From positions 1 to 64,000 of the forward strand of contig JAREIK010001721.1 in NCBI GenBank assembly GCA_029783825.1: 64,000 nucleotides of DNA, in the 5' to 3' direction. The position numbers and the translations under genes were made by a program. Positions 24,612 through 38,220 of the stretch are shown here, piece by piece; the stretch's first letter is position 1; each line of letters begins with the position of its first letter. This stretch comes from Sapria himalayana. Taxonomy: Eukaryota; Streptophyta; Magnoliopsida; Malpighiales; Rafflesiaceae. The notes under the pieces were generated by a model, which searched no databases, was not told the origin of the DNA, and worked only from the letters and a program-made list of their open reading frames with translations.

Positions 24612-24945
24612 CTATATGTCTCTCTCTCTCTAATTCTTCCTGTCACTCTATTCCTCTTTTTCTTTATGTGTCACTTTCTCTCTCTTGTTATTTTCTTTCT
24701 CGCTCTCCTTTCTTTCTTGTTCTCTCTCTCTCTCTCTCTCCCTCTTTCTCTCTCTCTCTCTCTCCCTCTTTCTCTTCCTCTCTCTCTTTCCCTCTCTCCC
24801 TCTCTTTCACCAGTTCTCTCCACCTCTCTCTCCCTTTTTCTCTCTCTCCTTCTCTCTCTCTCTCTCACTCCCCGTCTCCCCATTTCTCTACCCCTCTCTC
24901 TCTCCCCACCTTCTCTCTATCTATCTCTCTCTCTCTCCCTCTCCT
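24612..24945. repeat. (CT)n polypyrimidine tract
   Basis: About 330 bases of CT-rich repeat with C/T interruptions (CCCTCT, CTTTCT), near-pure pyrimidine from about 24715 on. It lies 290 bases upstream of the TNP2-like reading frame, in the place of a 5' UTR or promoter. The long open frames on both strands are repeat artefacts. Confidence 0.92.
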
Positions 24946-25231
24946 CCTTCAACCATAAATGCCTTTTTTTACTTTCCTTTCTTGTGCATTATCGTACTTT
25001 GCACCCTTTATCTAGTATAACTATGATATCTATTAATCTTTATCATGCTAAAAATTGTTTTATCTATTAATGTAGATTCTGCGAATGCATTGCCTCAATA
25101 TTCATGATATTTAATTATTAAATATTCATCTGTAAATAATTTTACTTAATTATGTGTATTTTTTAAAGTAATATAATGTTTTATTTATAATAATGATCGG
25201 GCATTGTTTTTTGTAAATAAAATAGGGCAAA

Positions 25232-28200
25232 ATGATTTCAAATCGTCAGTGGATGTACAGAAGGGTTATTAATGGATTTTTGAATAAAGATTTTTTGATT
25301 GGGCCTGAAACTTTCATCAATTTTGCATGTAGTCAATCAAGATTGATGGATGGAGAAAAAATTAAGCGCCCATGTATTCATCACAAGTTTCAGAATATCA
25401 CTTTTCATGATGCAAACACTATAAGTTATCATTTGGCTAAATATGGCTTTGTGCTTAATTATTTTATTTGGATTTATCATGGAAAAAATAAAATGGCTCT
25501 GAATATTGACCAAAATGAGGGTATTGAATCGTTTGCTTGTGGTGAAGAATCATCAAACACATACAATAGAATGATCATGGAAGCTGCTGGTGTTGACTTC
25601 GATATGGATTACATGGATGACCACCCAATCCTGAAGCTTAGAAATTTTATGAAATGCTTAAAGCTGCAGATAAAGAGTTGTGGCCTGGTTGTAAAACAAA
25701 TTCGCAATTGTCACTTGTTGATTGACTGATGAGCATTAAGTCAAAAAATCATATGTCTAAGAAATTATTTGATCAAGTTACAGAACTAATGAAGCAGATT
25801 GTTCCAGATAATAATTTGATCACTAGTAACTTTTACAACACTAAGAAGTTACTAAGAGGAAAGGGTCCACCAGTGGAAAAAATTAATTGTTGTTTAAATG
25901 GATGCATTTTATATTGGGGTGGTGATAGTGATTTAATTAGTTGTAAGTTTTATGACCATCTTTGATTTAGGAAGGCACCTCATATTAAAGATACATGAAA
26001 AAAATGGAAGGTTGTCTTTAAGAAGATGTGTTATTTTTCATTAATTCCTCGATTATAGAGACTATATGCATCAAATACTACAACAAATGATATGAGGTGG
26101 CATTCCGAGCATGAGGTTGAAGAAGGGGTAATGCGTCACCCATCAGATTTACCTGCTTGGAAGCATTTTAATTATATACATCAAAATTTTGCAGCAGAAA
26201 GTCAAAATGTTAGATTGAGTCTCTACACTGATGAATTTTAGCCATTTGGGCAATTTGGACAATAGTATTCAACATGACCAATGATCGTGACACCTTATAA
26301 CTTGTCTCCGTAGTTGTTTATGAAGGAGCAATATATGTTTTTGTCATTATTGGTTCCAGGGCCAAAAAATCCGAAAGACATGCTGGATGTTTTCTTATAG
26401 CCTCTTATTACAGAATTAAATCATTTATGGGATGTTGGTGTGAATACATATGATATCTCAAAGAAGAAAAATTTGATTATGTGGGTAGCCCTTATGTGGA
26501 TGGTAAGTGACTTTCCTGCATATTCAATGTTGTCTGGCTGGAGTACTGTAGGATGATTCACATGCCCGTATTGCATGACAAATTTTGATGCATTTAACCT
26601 CAAATTTAGTGGTAAAAAGTCATGGGTTGATAACCATTTTAAGTTTCTACCTACGAATCATCCATTTCGAAGAAATAGAACTACATTTCAAAAAAATAAA
26701 ACTCTGATGATAGTTGCACCAGTAGTTCGTTCAGGAGATGATATTATTATAGAGATTCATAGTTTGGGTTTGAAGAAGGTATCTGAAAAGGATGCTACTA
26801 GAAGTAATGGACTAATAGGAGAATTATTTGGATGGAGGAAACATAGTATATTTTGGGACTTGCCCTATTGGAAGTCCAATTTAATTTGTCATAACTTAGA
26901 TCTAATGCATATTGAAAAAAATATTTGACAATATTTTCAACACTGTCTTTAATGTAGATGAAAAAACAAAAGATACTTTAAAATCAAGACAAGAGATGAA
27001 TGATTACCATAGGCATCCTGAATTGAAACTGAATGAGGAAACAGAAAAATTTCCTAATGCTTGCAACACACTTGATAAGAAGGCAAGATAGATATTGTGT
27101 GAATGGGTTAAAAATTTGAAAATCACTGATGGATATGTGTCAAATATGGGTAGATGCATGGATATAAAGAATCTTAAGTTATTTGGAATGAAAAGTCATG
27201 ACTGTCATGTATTTATGCAGAGATTAATACAAATTGCATTCCGTAACTTAGTTCCACTTAGTGTTTGAAAGGTCCTTACAGAACTTAGTTTATTTTTCAA
27301 ATAGCTAACTACAACCACAATCAAAATAGATGACATGGTGAGGCTGGAGAATGATATTCCACATATTATTTGTAAGCTTGAATGGATATTCCCATCGAAT
27401 TTTTTTGACTCAATGGTGCATTTGCTTGTCCATTTGGTATATGAAGCATGGATTGCATGGCCAGTGCAATTTAGCTGGATGTATCCTTTTCATATGTAAA
27501 TACATATAATTTGCTGTGTTTTATTATTTCATACTTTAAGTAATATTATAATTTAATCAAATTGAAACCTAACATTGTGGTTGTAGGTATCTTCGTAAGT
27601 TGAAATTGAATATTAGAAACATGGAAAAAGGTTAAGCTTCAATTTGTAATGCATATTTAGTAGAAGCATCATCATCATTTTGTTATTATTATTTTGAAGA
27701 TCATGTCAATACAAAGAATAGAAATGTGCCATTGAATTATGAAGGTCATGTGATGGTAGAAGATTATTCTGTGGACAAACTATCTATCTTCAAGCACCCT
27801 GGAAGAGCATTTGGAAGAGCATTGAAAAGATATATGATAGAAGAAGAGTACAAAGCAACCCAGAGCTATGTTTTACTTAATTGTGAAGAGGTTGCACCAT
27901 ACATTGAGTATGTATACACAAAATGGTTGTAGGTTTAATCATAGTTTAATTTTATCTTTAATAGGAATTATTAAAAATTGATATACATTTTTTTATCTCT
28001 TTTTATATTTGTGTAGTATTTATGTTGAGCACTTAAAATATAGGCAACCAGCAATTTCAAGTAATGAAGTCGATTATATGCTATAAACTGAATTTGCTAA
28101 TAGGTTCAAAAATTATGTGAGAATTATTAAGTTTTACATTTTTTAATTATTTAATTTATTATTACCTTATATTTGTTAATATCATTTTTTTTAATTTATG

Positions 28201-29008
28201 TCACAGGAAATTGATCCTTCAAATGGAGATTCAAATATTTTTATTTAGAATCTCAGTAAAGCCCTATTTAGATATGTGACAACCTATCTTGGGTATTTTG
28301 TTAATGAATATGAATTTCACACAATCAGGCATGGTTCTTCTTAAAATAATAATGAATAGTGGTGTATGCATTAAAGGTGTAGGATATAGTGCAGATGAGA
28401 TTGATTATTATAGTCAACTCAAAGAAGTTATTGAGTTGGAGTATCCTGGACTCGAAAATAATAGGATTGTATTATTTAAGTGTGAGTCATTTGATCATAC
28501 ATGAAATGTGAGCACAAAGATTCATTCAGATTATAAGCTAGTGGATGTTAACCATAAATGTAGACATTATCGATATGAGCCATTTATTATGGAAAGAGAT
28601 TATTATTATTATGGAAAGAGATATTATCGATATGATTCATTCATTTATCGATATGATCCTACATGAAATGTGAGCTCAAATATATTATTGTGCATATCTG
28701 AGTTTATCTCATGAAAAGAGAGATCGGTGGGCGATTTGCAATATCAAAGCTCCATCAAAATTTGAAGTATCAACTTCGCAACAAAAAAGTGCAGACTTAG
28801 AAATTGCACCAGCATTCCAAGAAGATGACATAAATAATATTGAGACGTTTAATGTAGATGAAGATCCAGAAAATTTATGTGACTCGAATAGTGACACAAT
28901 AGAAATTGAAGATGATCAATTTCGATCTAAAGATGAGTTCGAACTTATATCGGAATCAGACAAAATATCCGAAGATCCATTAGAGGATGACAGTGATGCC
29001 GATAATTA
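25232..29008 (+). pseudogene. TNP2-like CACTA transposase
   Basis: This is the transposase (TNPD/TNP2 class) that would cut and move CACTA elements. Order seen: an N-terminal transposase-associated domain (25232-25500: RQWMYRRV, then GPETFINFA, then HLAKYGFVLNYFIWIYHG). Next come a spacer with LMKQIVPDNN and CLNGCILYWGG (25729-25960) and the TNP2 core (26050-26930: MRWHSEHE, AWKHFN, then CPYCM, then ICHNLDLMHIEKNI). A DUF4218-like block follows (27170-27480), then a DUF4216-like C-terminus (28240-28740: GYFVNEYEFHT, GVGYSADEIDYY, FKCESFDH). Stops occur at about 25727, 25963, 26240, 26398 and 26926. Spliceable gaps occur at 27500-27590 and 27930-28020. An acidic tail ends at 29008. The family call is secure, and the gene is inactive. 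Confidence 0.92.
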
Positions 29009-29149
29009 AATTGTTATAATTTTATTATAAATTTAAACTATCAAAGACATTTTTTATTATGTTGAAATATATCAGTGTGTTTTATTTAAAAATGCATCCT
29101 TGTCCATCATATCTCTATTTTTTGTTCTTTGTTTTATTTTGTACAACAG

Positions 29150-30937
29150 ATGGCTCCTAAAGGACGTGGTCGTGGTGGAGGTGGACACAGAAATGAACCA
29201 AATTCATCTAGTATGTTACATCATGTTACAGAATCAGTACCATCTCATAGTTACCATATCCAGACTTCAACATCACAATCACCATCTCTATTTCTTTCAC
29301 CATCACCATCATTGAGACCTCTACTATCACCTTTATTAGATGTAAGCCCACCTCTAATTGTGCTTCTTGCACATGCTTTTGATCCATCTCTATCTTCTAC
29401 ATCACATTTTACACTGATTGTTCCCCAATTTACAATACCAATGACATCATCAAATGTTGTGCCTTCATCTATAATCAGTGCAAAATTAAAAATTGAGATT
29501 GTGGATGAGAGGTAAAAGAAATATGTAAAAATGACTTGAAAAAAAATTTTGATGTTACTGTCAGTGATTTTTTTTATATTGTTATGATTTGCTTGTTTTT
29601 TATGTTATTTATTTGTACAGTTTTATTCCATCTCGCAAGTGTTCGACTATAATTACAAAGTTTTTCAAGAAAATAGCTGATTCTAAAGCATTCTCCTTGA
29701 AGAAAGTTTTAGAATCGACAAAGGAGTCCAATTTTAATGACTTTCAGGTAAAAATAACAAAACAAAAGTATGGAAAAATAATAATCAAATTACTTAACTA
29801 TTATGTTGGTTATTATTCAAGTAGTAAATAATTACATTCTTGTTGTTATTATAAATTCTTTTGTGATTTTTCTATATATAGAATCAGTACACATGGGCAC
29901 ACTAATTTGATGGAAAGATAAAGTCAATATGTGAGATCAAAGCTGCTCAACGATATTCTAAATTTGTCCATAAATTGAAGAATATGAAAGAAAGTCCTAA
30001 TTTTATATCTGAGGATAACTAGCCCGAGTTTCTTAAGTATTGGGAGGAGCCATATGTGAATAAAAAATCAGATATTGCTAGCAAATATCAACGAAGTGAG
30101 GTAGCTGGACTAGGTACAAGAGTTTGTCGACACACAGGAGGGTCAAAGTCGAGCATTGAGCACGCTCGAGATATGCTATAATTTTAAAAATTTAAACATT
30201 TATATATTTAGTGGTTGTCCTAATTATTTAATAAATCAAATCTATGCATGGTTTTATTTCTTTTGTTAAATTTTTTGATCATTTATTTTTTAATGACTTA
30301 ATAAAAATATATTTTAGATTGGAGAATTGGGTCGAGATCTAAATTTTTATGAGATCTTCAGGAAGATGCATGTAAAGAAAGTGGATAGTCTGTTTGTTGA
30401 CAACAAGTCTCAGATGATTGCTATAAGAACTTGTTATATTAATAAGATTTTATAATACTATAGTAAATTTTGAAAATTGTTTGGAATGCAAAATATAGAT
30501 TTTATTTTTGTATATCTAGAATTGTTTTTTTCTTTTTTTTATCTCATGACCTAATGGAGGAACGTGTAACAGCTGCTCATCAACAAGTTGAGGGTTCTAT
30601 GGATCTTCAACCAAGTGACTATGATCCTATTTCTTTGTAAACCATAGGAGGTCATAAGAATCCGTGAGTGTATGAAATTGGCTCGAAGGGAGTGGCATTT
30701 TGTTGTAGCAATCAAGCTTCTAATTAATCTATCTTAGTAATGGTGGATAAGGCGATCGAACAACAAATAATAGAAATAGGTGGATGTATTGTAGTTATGG
30801 AGACCGAAATGAAAAAGAAGGATGAGCAGATATCTCATTTTAAGGAAGAAATATATGAAATTAAAGAACAGTTAGCGACATTGGCGCAACAGATAGCATT
30901 TCGAGATCCAGTGGCGAAACCTCGCAAGAGAGGCTAG
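29150..30937 (+). pseudogene. TNPA-like second CACTA gene (Transposase_24 type)
   Basis: This is probably the regulatory or DNA-binding partner of TNP2, encoded downstream on the same strand as in other CACTA elements. Segments look like exons: an N-terminus with MAPKGRGRGGGGHRN (29150-29514), a KFFKKIADSKAFSLKK segment (about 29619-29748, followed by a GT), and a core with SICEIKAAQRYSKFVHKLKN and EFLKYWEEPYVNKKSDIASK (about 29881-30180) ending HTGGSKSS. Then comes LGRDLNFYEIFRKMHVKKVD (about 30318-30420), and a C-terminal coiled-coil-like segment (30740-30937: MKKKDEQISHFKEEIYEIKE) ending in a basic PRKRG. Several in-frame stops make it a pseudogene. The low-complexity Ser/Pro/His stretch after exon 1 is typical of the family. 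Confidence 0.78.
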
Positions 30938-33068
30938 CATTCCCTACAAATTATGAGGATGATTGAGTATGAGAATTATTTCTAAACTGTTATTTATTTT
31001 TGTCTATTTGTAGCAAATAATTATGAATTTTTTTTGCATGTTTCAATTTTTTTTATTCTAGTTTTGTTCTTTGCTTTTCCAATTAACCCAATTATGAATC
31101 TATGCAAGATACATTTTAGAGACAACAGAAAAAATCCTGATACAATGCATTCAGACATTACCATGGTCCATCCAATGTATGGGTCCCATATTTACCGATT
31201 TCAGCATTATCAAAAAGAGGGTTGGCTTATCAAATCTTTATTATTCTAAAAACATTTTATTTTTGCACTCTTTTTATCTCTAACCATAATTGTTGGATAT
31301 CTTTTGGATTTTTGTTAAAGCTGTAAGACAATCAAATTTAATTTGTGTTTGTTCATGTCTAAAATATTTGTTTTTATATATCTTTGAATATGTTTTTGTG
31401 TCTCTGAATTTTTTGGGTAGAGTTCTAGCCTATTATAGGTATGTAAAAGCCTATTTTCAAAAGCCTATTTTCAAAAGCCTATTATATTGAGTAAAATTAT
31501 TAAATCATTTCTTGGGAGATTACTTGAGGCTATAAATTGCCTCTTATATTCTGTATATCATAAATGTGCTCTTTACTTCCAGGAACACTAAATCCTAATG
31601 AATACTATATAAGCATTTTTTATATAGATTATTTTAATAGAGTATATTCTTTATATATAACTAATACATATTTTATATATGTGATGATAAATAGAAAGTA
31701 ATAACTTATTAGTGGTTATGTTAATCATATGAAATAATGTCTTCCAAAAATCAATATCATAAGGCTATTTAAAATCATTCATTACCAACCTAGTATTGTC
31801 GATCGATCTTTTCCTTGGGTCCCTCTTTATTATATATATTTGTCTATAATGTAATTGGAATGTCTAACTCATTATTCTAAACTAGATCAACTGATATGAT
31901 CCAAAAATTCATTTAAAATAGATTGTGAATGTATCCATTTAGTATATACATATTTGGATTGGGATCATCAAGTCTTTTAAAATTCATTTCTACCTCTCTC
32001 TTGGTGAGATTTAAATGTCGTGTCTAGTGGATAATGATTACTTTAGAAATTCTAATTTTGTATGTATATATTAGAGGTCATTGTCTTGATGTGATGACAA
32101 GTATCTCTGTCAAAGGACAATCAGTCTTAGATTTGAGATTTATTAGACAGAGCTTGTATTGATTTTTGAAGGAATATTATTGCGATATAAATATCTCATA
32201 AATCTTGCCTAAGCAAGAGTCTTGTATACTCGGTACAACCTCCGATGATATTAAAATTTAAAAACTAAGAGATAATTTATTGACTATCTCGTGTCTATAC
32301 TACATGATAATATAATGTAGCTAAGTTAAAAAAAATATTTGGTTGGGTTATATATTTAGGAGAGAAACATTTTAAAATTACATGTTTAATTGGAATTTCG
32401 TTGATTTTTTAAAATTGTATTTTAATTGTTTTATTTCATCTTGTTTCTAAGACAAATGATTGATGAAAAATTAAGCACGCACACATCAAATTTCGATCAA
32501 ATATTTTGTTTGAAAATAATAAATCAAAATGACATCACCATGTTTTCCAAAGATTTTTTGAATATTATAGCATATTATTTCATATCATATTTTTATTAAA
32601 AATTGCTTATTATAGTAAATTTTTTTGAAGTGATAATGATTTTGAGTATTCCTCTCAAGATGTTAATTATTGAATAATGCTTTTCTTATGGTTCTTATTT
32701 TTAGGAGTGAAAATGATGATAAGTATTTATCAAACATCTAGCATTAATATTCTTTTACAAGTTAAAATTGGTTAGACAATAAACAAAATATCTAGTTGTA
32801 ATATTTTAATAATGTAATAATTCTAAATAATTTAAGAGTATGATAATGATGTGCTTTCATTAATATTCTATCTCTAGGTAAGTTCGGGTAAGTCTATTTT
32901 TCTCTTAATTTAGGGTGATATTCAAACTCAAGATCTCATTGATAAATTATAATTTTTTAGTCCGTGTCTTTCATCTAGTTTTGAGTATGCTTTTTTAATG
33001 ACGATACAATTTTAAACATTCATAGGTTAAAATCTAATTATTTATTTTAGCTTATTCTTATGTATATG
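30938..33068. other. CACTA-2 interior between TNPA and hAT, no gene seen
   Basis: AT-rich unique sequence with short frames only. I recognise no domain, RNA or repeat structure apart from a short duplication of CAAAAGCCTATT near 31455-31485. Confidence 0.5.
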
Positions 33069-36000
33069 TAGAGGTGGCATGCCAACCCGGCCCATTTTTT
33101 TGAGCACGGGCATGCTTTCGTGCCTGGCCCGACATGGTTTAAAAAAGCCGGGCTTGGCACGGCCCGCAGGCACTGAGGGCCGTACCATGCCGTGCCGGGC
33201 CTGCTCGGGCCTAGCTTGGCCGTTCGGGCCAGTAACAATTTTTTTTTTTAATTTTTTTTATTTTTATTTTATTTTATTTTTATATTATTTTTATATTATT
33301 TTTATTTTATTTTTATTTTATTTTTATTTTATTTTTATTTTATTTTTATTTTATTTATATAAATTATTAAATTATATATAAAATTTTAGATAATGTATAA
33401 TATTAAATATTTATAATATGAAAAATGTTAAAATTTATTAAAATAACAAAGTTTAAAATTTTTTTTATAATGTAATATAAAATTAGTTTAAATTTTATTA
33501 GAATTATATAATTTAGTATAAATTTTTAAATAAAAAATTAAAACAAAAAAATAAATAAATCAATACATTTTGTTTAAAAAAATAAAAATTAAAAAAAACA
33601 TAAGCAACTCAAATGAAAAATGACCAATCAGCCATTTGATACCGAAGGTCCGAACCAAACAAATTACAGTTTCAACATAACGTATAAATAAAACGTATAA
33701 TCAATAAAAAACAAAACATCGAAATTAAAAAATAGTAGATCATCATCAATCGTCAATCGGCATATCATGAGCATCATCAGCCGCAACATCAAGATCAGTA
33801 TCATATGGATCATCATCTTTAGCAATCTACTCCTCCGCTATCGTAGTGGATGCGGCTGCAGTTCTTGTCCCAGTCCCAGCTCCAGCATGATCATGGATGC
33901 TAAACCTCGAATCCTCCCAATTCTTCAAACAAGCCAAGGCCTCAACAATATCTGGACGTAATCTCGATCTCTTATCCGAAATCACATTCAGTGCAATAGA
34001 AAAAGTAGAAGCCGATGCTACGCTCGACACCGGATGAGTCAGTAGATCATGTGCCATCCTAGATGGCACGGGAAAGGTGAACTCATATGATTTCTATCAC
34101 TGTAATATATCAAGATTCTTAGTATTATAATGTGATAGGATTGAGCAGTAATCGGTATCTAAGTACCGAGAAAGCTCGATCCAATGTGATGGTCCACCCC
34201 TACGTTTCTCCCTCGCTAGCTGAATGGAAAAAACGTCATCTCCGAACAAGGTATCAATGTCCGTAATCACAGTCTCACCACCACCACCATACCTAGTATC
34301 ATAGTATGTGAACAAGTCAGTCAACTTTTCGTGAATGAACCCTTAAGGTGGCTCTTCTAGGTTCATGCACTAGGAAATGTAGGTTAGGGTGTTTCTACCC
34401 CTTCCACCTTAACACTAGGGTCCATGCATGCAGCGAGGCAATAAAGAGATGGAATTGTGGACCAGTACTTCAAGTACTTGGTTTTCATCTCTACAACCAT
34501 ATGGCTAAGTATCGGGTCAGCTCGATATTTCCTAAACATGCTACTAATGTTGCATATGCACTGAAGTGCAATGCAAGTAGTGGGCGTGTAAACCGACGAA
34601 CACATGTTCATCATGTCATAAAAAATATTCAGAAATTTTATAAATGAAATTCCTAATGCCCAGTCAGTGTCGACAATAATAAGTTCGTCACTCTTACTAT
34701 TGACGTAGTCAGATATCACGTGTTCATATCTAACACATGATTCTAACATCAGGTATGTGTAATTCCAACGATGTCTCACATCCGATTGGAATTTCTTCTC
34801 AAGATTCGCAGACAAACAGAGACTACCAAACTCTTGTTGTCTACGAGGAGTGCGAATATATTTTAGTGAATTACATATATTATCCAACGCGGGGGAACAC
34901 ACCTTCATACCCACTTGAACAATTAGGTTAATCACATGACACATGTATCTGACATGAAAAATCTCTCCTAATGGTGCATCTCTAATATTCCTAATATTGA
35001 TCGCTACTCCATTATTATATGCATTATCGAATGTGACACTAAAAATTTTATTTTGAATTTTATATTCCCTAAAGATTTTCATCATACACTCAAAAATGGC
35101 TGGACCATCATGAGGGTGAAGAATCTCAGAATATCCTAAAATTTTTTTAATCATAGTCCAGTTAGAATCTACATAGTGGCTAGTGAGACATGCATAAGAT
35201 GATTCATCGTGACTTGTCCAGATATCGGACGTCAGGGACACCACTCCACTATATGCCTTAAATTTATTAATTATTTTTTGTTTTTCTAACTTAAATATAT
35301 TTTGTATGTCATTCCTAGATGTGGACCTAGGAATCCTATGATAAGCAGGCTAAAAATATGTATGCATGATGCGCACTACCCTTGGATCTTCCGAAAATCT
35401 TATCGGAAGACCCATCAATGTGATAAGTCTGGCCATGCCGTCCCTACCCAACTCGCTGGAGTATATGAAGGGAGTAATCTTTGAGACTGAACTCGATCCA
35501 GTCTCAAAAAATGTATTGCCAAGTTGTGTTTGCCTAAGATCTAATGGACCATGTTTTTTGGTACATAATTCAGCATGCCTCTTAAGGTGTCTAGTCCCAA
35601 ACGAACTCTTACATGTTAAAAGTCTCATACAATATTTGCACTATGTCATTTCTTATTCCTCACCCCTGACATTTTTTTTGTTTTATTATAATAAAACGAG
35701 TCCAAACTTCAGAAGTCCTCCTAGTTTGTTGTTTTTTAGAAGTTTGGGTTGAGACGAATGGAGAAACCAAAGTTTCAGCAGCCTCAGACCTCTGTGTAAT
35801 ATTTTCATTTTCTAAATTTAAATATGTTTTATTAGTATTTGTCATTTTTAGGATTTTTGTTATTCAGAATAGTTATTTAGAGACTAGAAGACTGATTTTA
35901 ATAGTTTCTATTTTTGGTTTAGAGGGAGAAACTAGAGAGAGTGTGTGTGTGTGTGTGTGAAAGTTAAAAAGCTTAAAATAAATTACCCAGTAAATGTAGT

Positions 36001-36559
36001 GAGGTCGGTCACATGCACGGTGCACCACAGTCAAGCTCAAAGTTCAAAACTCAAGTTGAGATTGCCGAAAATCCATGCCGAATGCCGAAATCCCAAGTCC
36101 CGAGAGAGATGAGCAAGATTTTTGAGAGAAAAAATGAGCGATTTGAGAGAAAATATGTTTATGAAAAACATAAATGTTAAAGAGAGGGGGGTGCAATTTA
36201 TAGATTAAAGAAAATATTTTTTTTAAAGTAATTTTTTTTAATTTTTTTGAATTTTTTAGGAGCAGAATCATGAGGGTCGTTGGATTCTGCCCCCTAGCCA
36301 TTGGAGGTGAGAGCCAACGGCTGAAATTTAAATTTTTTATTGATTTTTTTTTCCTGTTGGGGGGGGGGGGAGGGAGAGGCGAAGCAAGGGCGTCGGGCTA
36401 AGGGGACACCCGACATGGGACGAACCTGTGCCGGTGTGTCGTGCCATGGGCACCGAACCATGCTGGGTCAGGCACGGCATGGCTCGTGCCTTACTCGGAC
36501 ACGAGATTTTTCCATGCCATGCCGTGCCTCGTGCCGGGCCGGCCCAGTTGACACCTCTA
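33069..36559 (-). mobile_element. hAT-1 transposon, nested in CACTA-2
   Basis: The ends are TAGAGGTGGCATGCC (33069) and, inverted, TGACACCTCTA (ending 36559), the common plant hAT terminus. GC-rich GGGCC/GGCACGG subterminal repeats run about 150 bases in from both ends, in sharp contrast to the surrounding AT-rich DNA. The flanking eight bases (TGTATATG left, TATGTGTG right) are similar but not identical, so the target duplication has decayed or slipped in TATG repeats. It encodes a transposase on the minus strand (33755-35845). Confidence 0.85.
33755..35845 (-). pseudogene. hAT transposase (hAT-1)
   Basis: This is a cut-and-paste transposase of the plant zinc-finger-BED / RICESLEEPER-like group. 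From the right: a BED-type finger remnant (about 35760-35560, with FGTRHLKRHAELC; the first Cys pair is disrupted by stops), then the catalytic core (35244-34384) with LTSDIWTS giving the first Asp and VTFDNA giving the second. It ends with the hATC dimerisation domain (34060-33830), reading MPSRMAHDLLTHPVSS and RSRLRPDIVEALACLKNWED. The normal A-S-E-S-x-F-S motif reads A-S-A-S-T-F-S here, so the conserved Glu is Ala. Breaks near 35340, 34380 and 34090 disrupt the frame. Otherwise most of the protein is present in order. Confidence 0.88.
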
Positions 36560-37355
36560 TATGTGTGTGTGTGTCCATGTATGTATGCATGTATGCATTG
36601 ATATTTCATCCTGTAAAATCTAGTTGCAAATTTATTATGTCTTGTGTTTCCAGGTTCGATGCTATTTTGAACAAACAAAGTTGATTTTTGCAACCATAGT
36701 TAAGGTGTTTGTTCCTTTTTTTATGCTTGTGATAGAATATCTAGCTGTTTGATGTTCATACTCCATAATGGGTGTTTACGATCTACTTTATGTAAATACT
36801 TGTAGAGGGAAGAGAAAATGGTCATATATGTATGTATGTATCCATGTATGTAAGTAACCATGTATGTATGTATGTATTGAACTTTCATCCTGTAAAATCT
36901 AGTTGCAAATTTATTGTGCCTTGTGTTTCTAGGTTCGATGCTATTTTGAACAAAAAAAGTTGATTTTTGCAGCCCTAGTTAAGGTGTTTGTTCTTTTTTT
37001 TATGCTTATGATAGAATATCTAGCTGTTTGATGTTCATACTCCATAATGGGTGTTTAAGCTCTACTTTATGTAAATACTTGTAGAGGGAAGAGAAAAAGG
37101 TCATATATGTATGTATGTATCCATGTGTGTAAGTAACCATGTATGTATGTATGTATTGAACTTTCATCTAGTAAAATCTAGTTGCAAATTTCATGTTCCT
37201 TGTGTTTTCAGGTTCAATGTAATTTCGAACAAACAAAGATGATTTTTGCTGCCCTAGTTAATGTGATTGATCATTTTTTTATGCTTATGATAGAATATCT
37301 ACCTGTTTGATGTTCATGCTCCATTATGTATATTTACACTCTACTTTATGTAAAT
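36560..37355. repeat. Three tandem ~280-bp repeat units
   Basis: The landmarks CTGTAAAATCTAGTTGCAAA and GTTTGATGTTCATACTCCAT recur near 36610/36750, 36890/37025 and 37165/37305. The period is about 275-285. Units are joined by (TATG)n runs. The third copy is the most diverged. No coding potential. Confidence 0.85.
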
Positions 37356-38160
37356 ACTTATACATATACGCTAGTATATAGGTACACATACATATATACT
37401 AGTATATATGTACATAAACATACACTAGTATATATGTAAAAGTATTTACCAGTATATGTGTATATGTACGTATATAATTGTATATATGTATATGTACGTA
37501 TATACTTGTATATACATAAATGTATGTATATACCTGTATATACGTATATGTACGTATATACCTGTATATACATATATGTACGTATATACCTGTATATATG
37601 TATATGTATGTATATACCTGTATATATGTAAATGTATGTATATACCTGTATATACATACATGTACGTATATACCTGTATATATGTATAAGTATGTACCTG
37701 TATATATGTATATGTACGTATATACCTGTATATATGTATATGTACATATATACCTGTATATATGTATATGTAGGTATATACCTGTATATATGTAAATGTA
37801 CGTATATACCTGTATATATGTAAATGTACGTATATACCTGTATATATGTAAATGTACGTATATACCTGTATATATGTAAATGTACGTATATACATGTATA
37901 TATGTAAATGTACGTATATACCTGTATATATGTAAATGTACGTATATACCTGTATATATGTAAATGTACGTATATACCTATATATATGTAAATGTACGTA
38001 TATACCTGTATATATGTAAATGTATATATACCAGTATTTATATACATATACACTACAGTATACGTACATATTTATATGTAAATTTAAATACTCATTATAT
38101 GTACATATATACAGTATAGTATATGTACATATACACTATACACTAGTATATATGTACATA
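37356..38160. repeat. 28-bp TA-rich minisatellite
   Basis: The unit is about TGTATATATGTAAATGTACG followed by TATATACC (28 bases). Copies near 37790-38020 are almost identical, while those to the left are more variable. Long Tyr/Ile/Val open frames on both strands are by-products of this unit. Confidence 0.9.
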
Positions 38161-38220
38161 TATACTACAATGTATATGTAATTATATACTAGTATATATG
38201 TTCAAGTATTTACCAGTATA

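Noticed and set aside
24545..25070. Ser/Leu-rich frames in the CT tract and an Arg/Glu-rich frame opposite
   Set aside because: Repeat artefacts with no start context or domain.
28709..28897. 62-codon minus-strand frame
   Set aside because: It is antisense to the acidic C-terminal tail of the TNP2-like transposase.
36340..36693. Open frames at the hAT-1 right end on both strands
   Set aside because: They lie in the GC-rich subterminal repeats of the hAT, which carry no stops by composition.
37358..38069. Overlapping 207- and 231-codon Tyr/Ile/Val-rich frames
   Set aside because: They arise from the 28-bp minisatellite, whose unit lacks stops in several frames on both strands.
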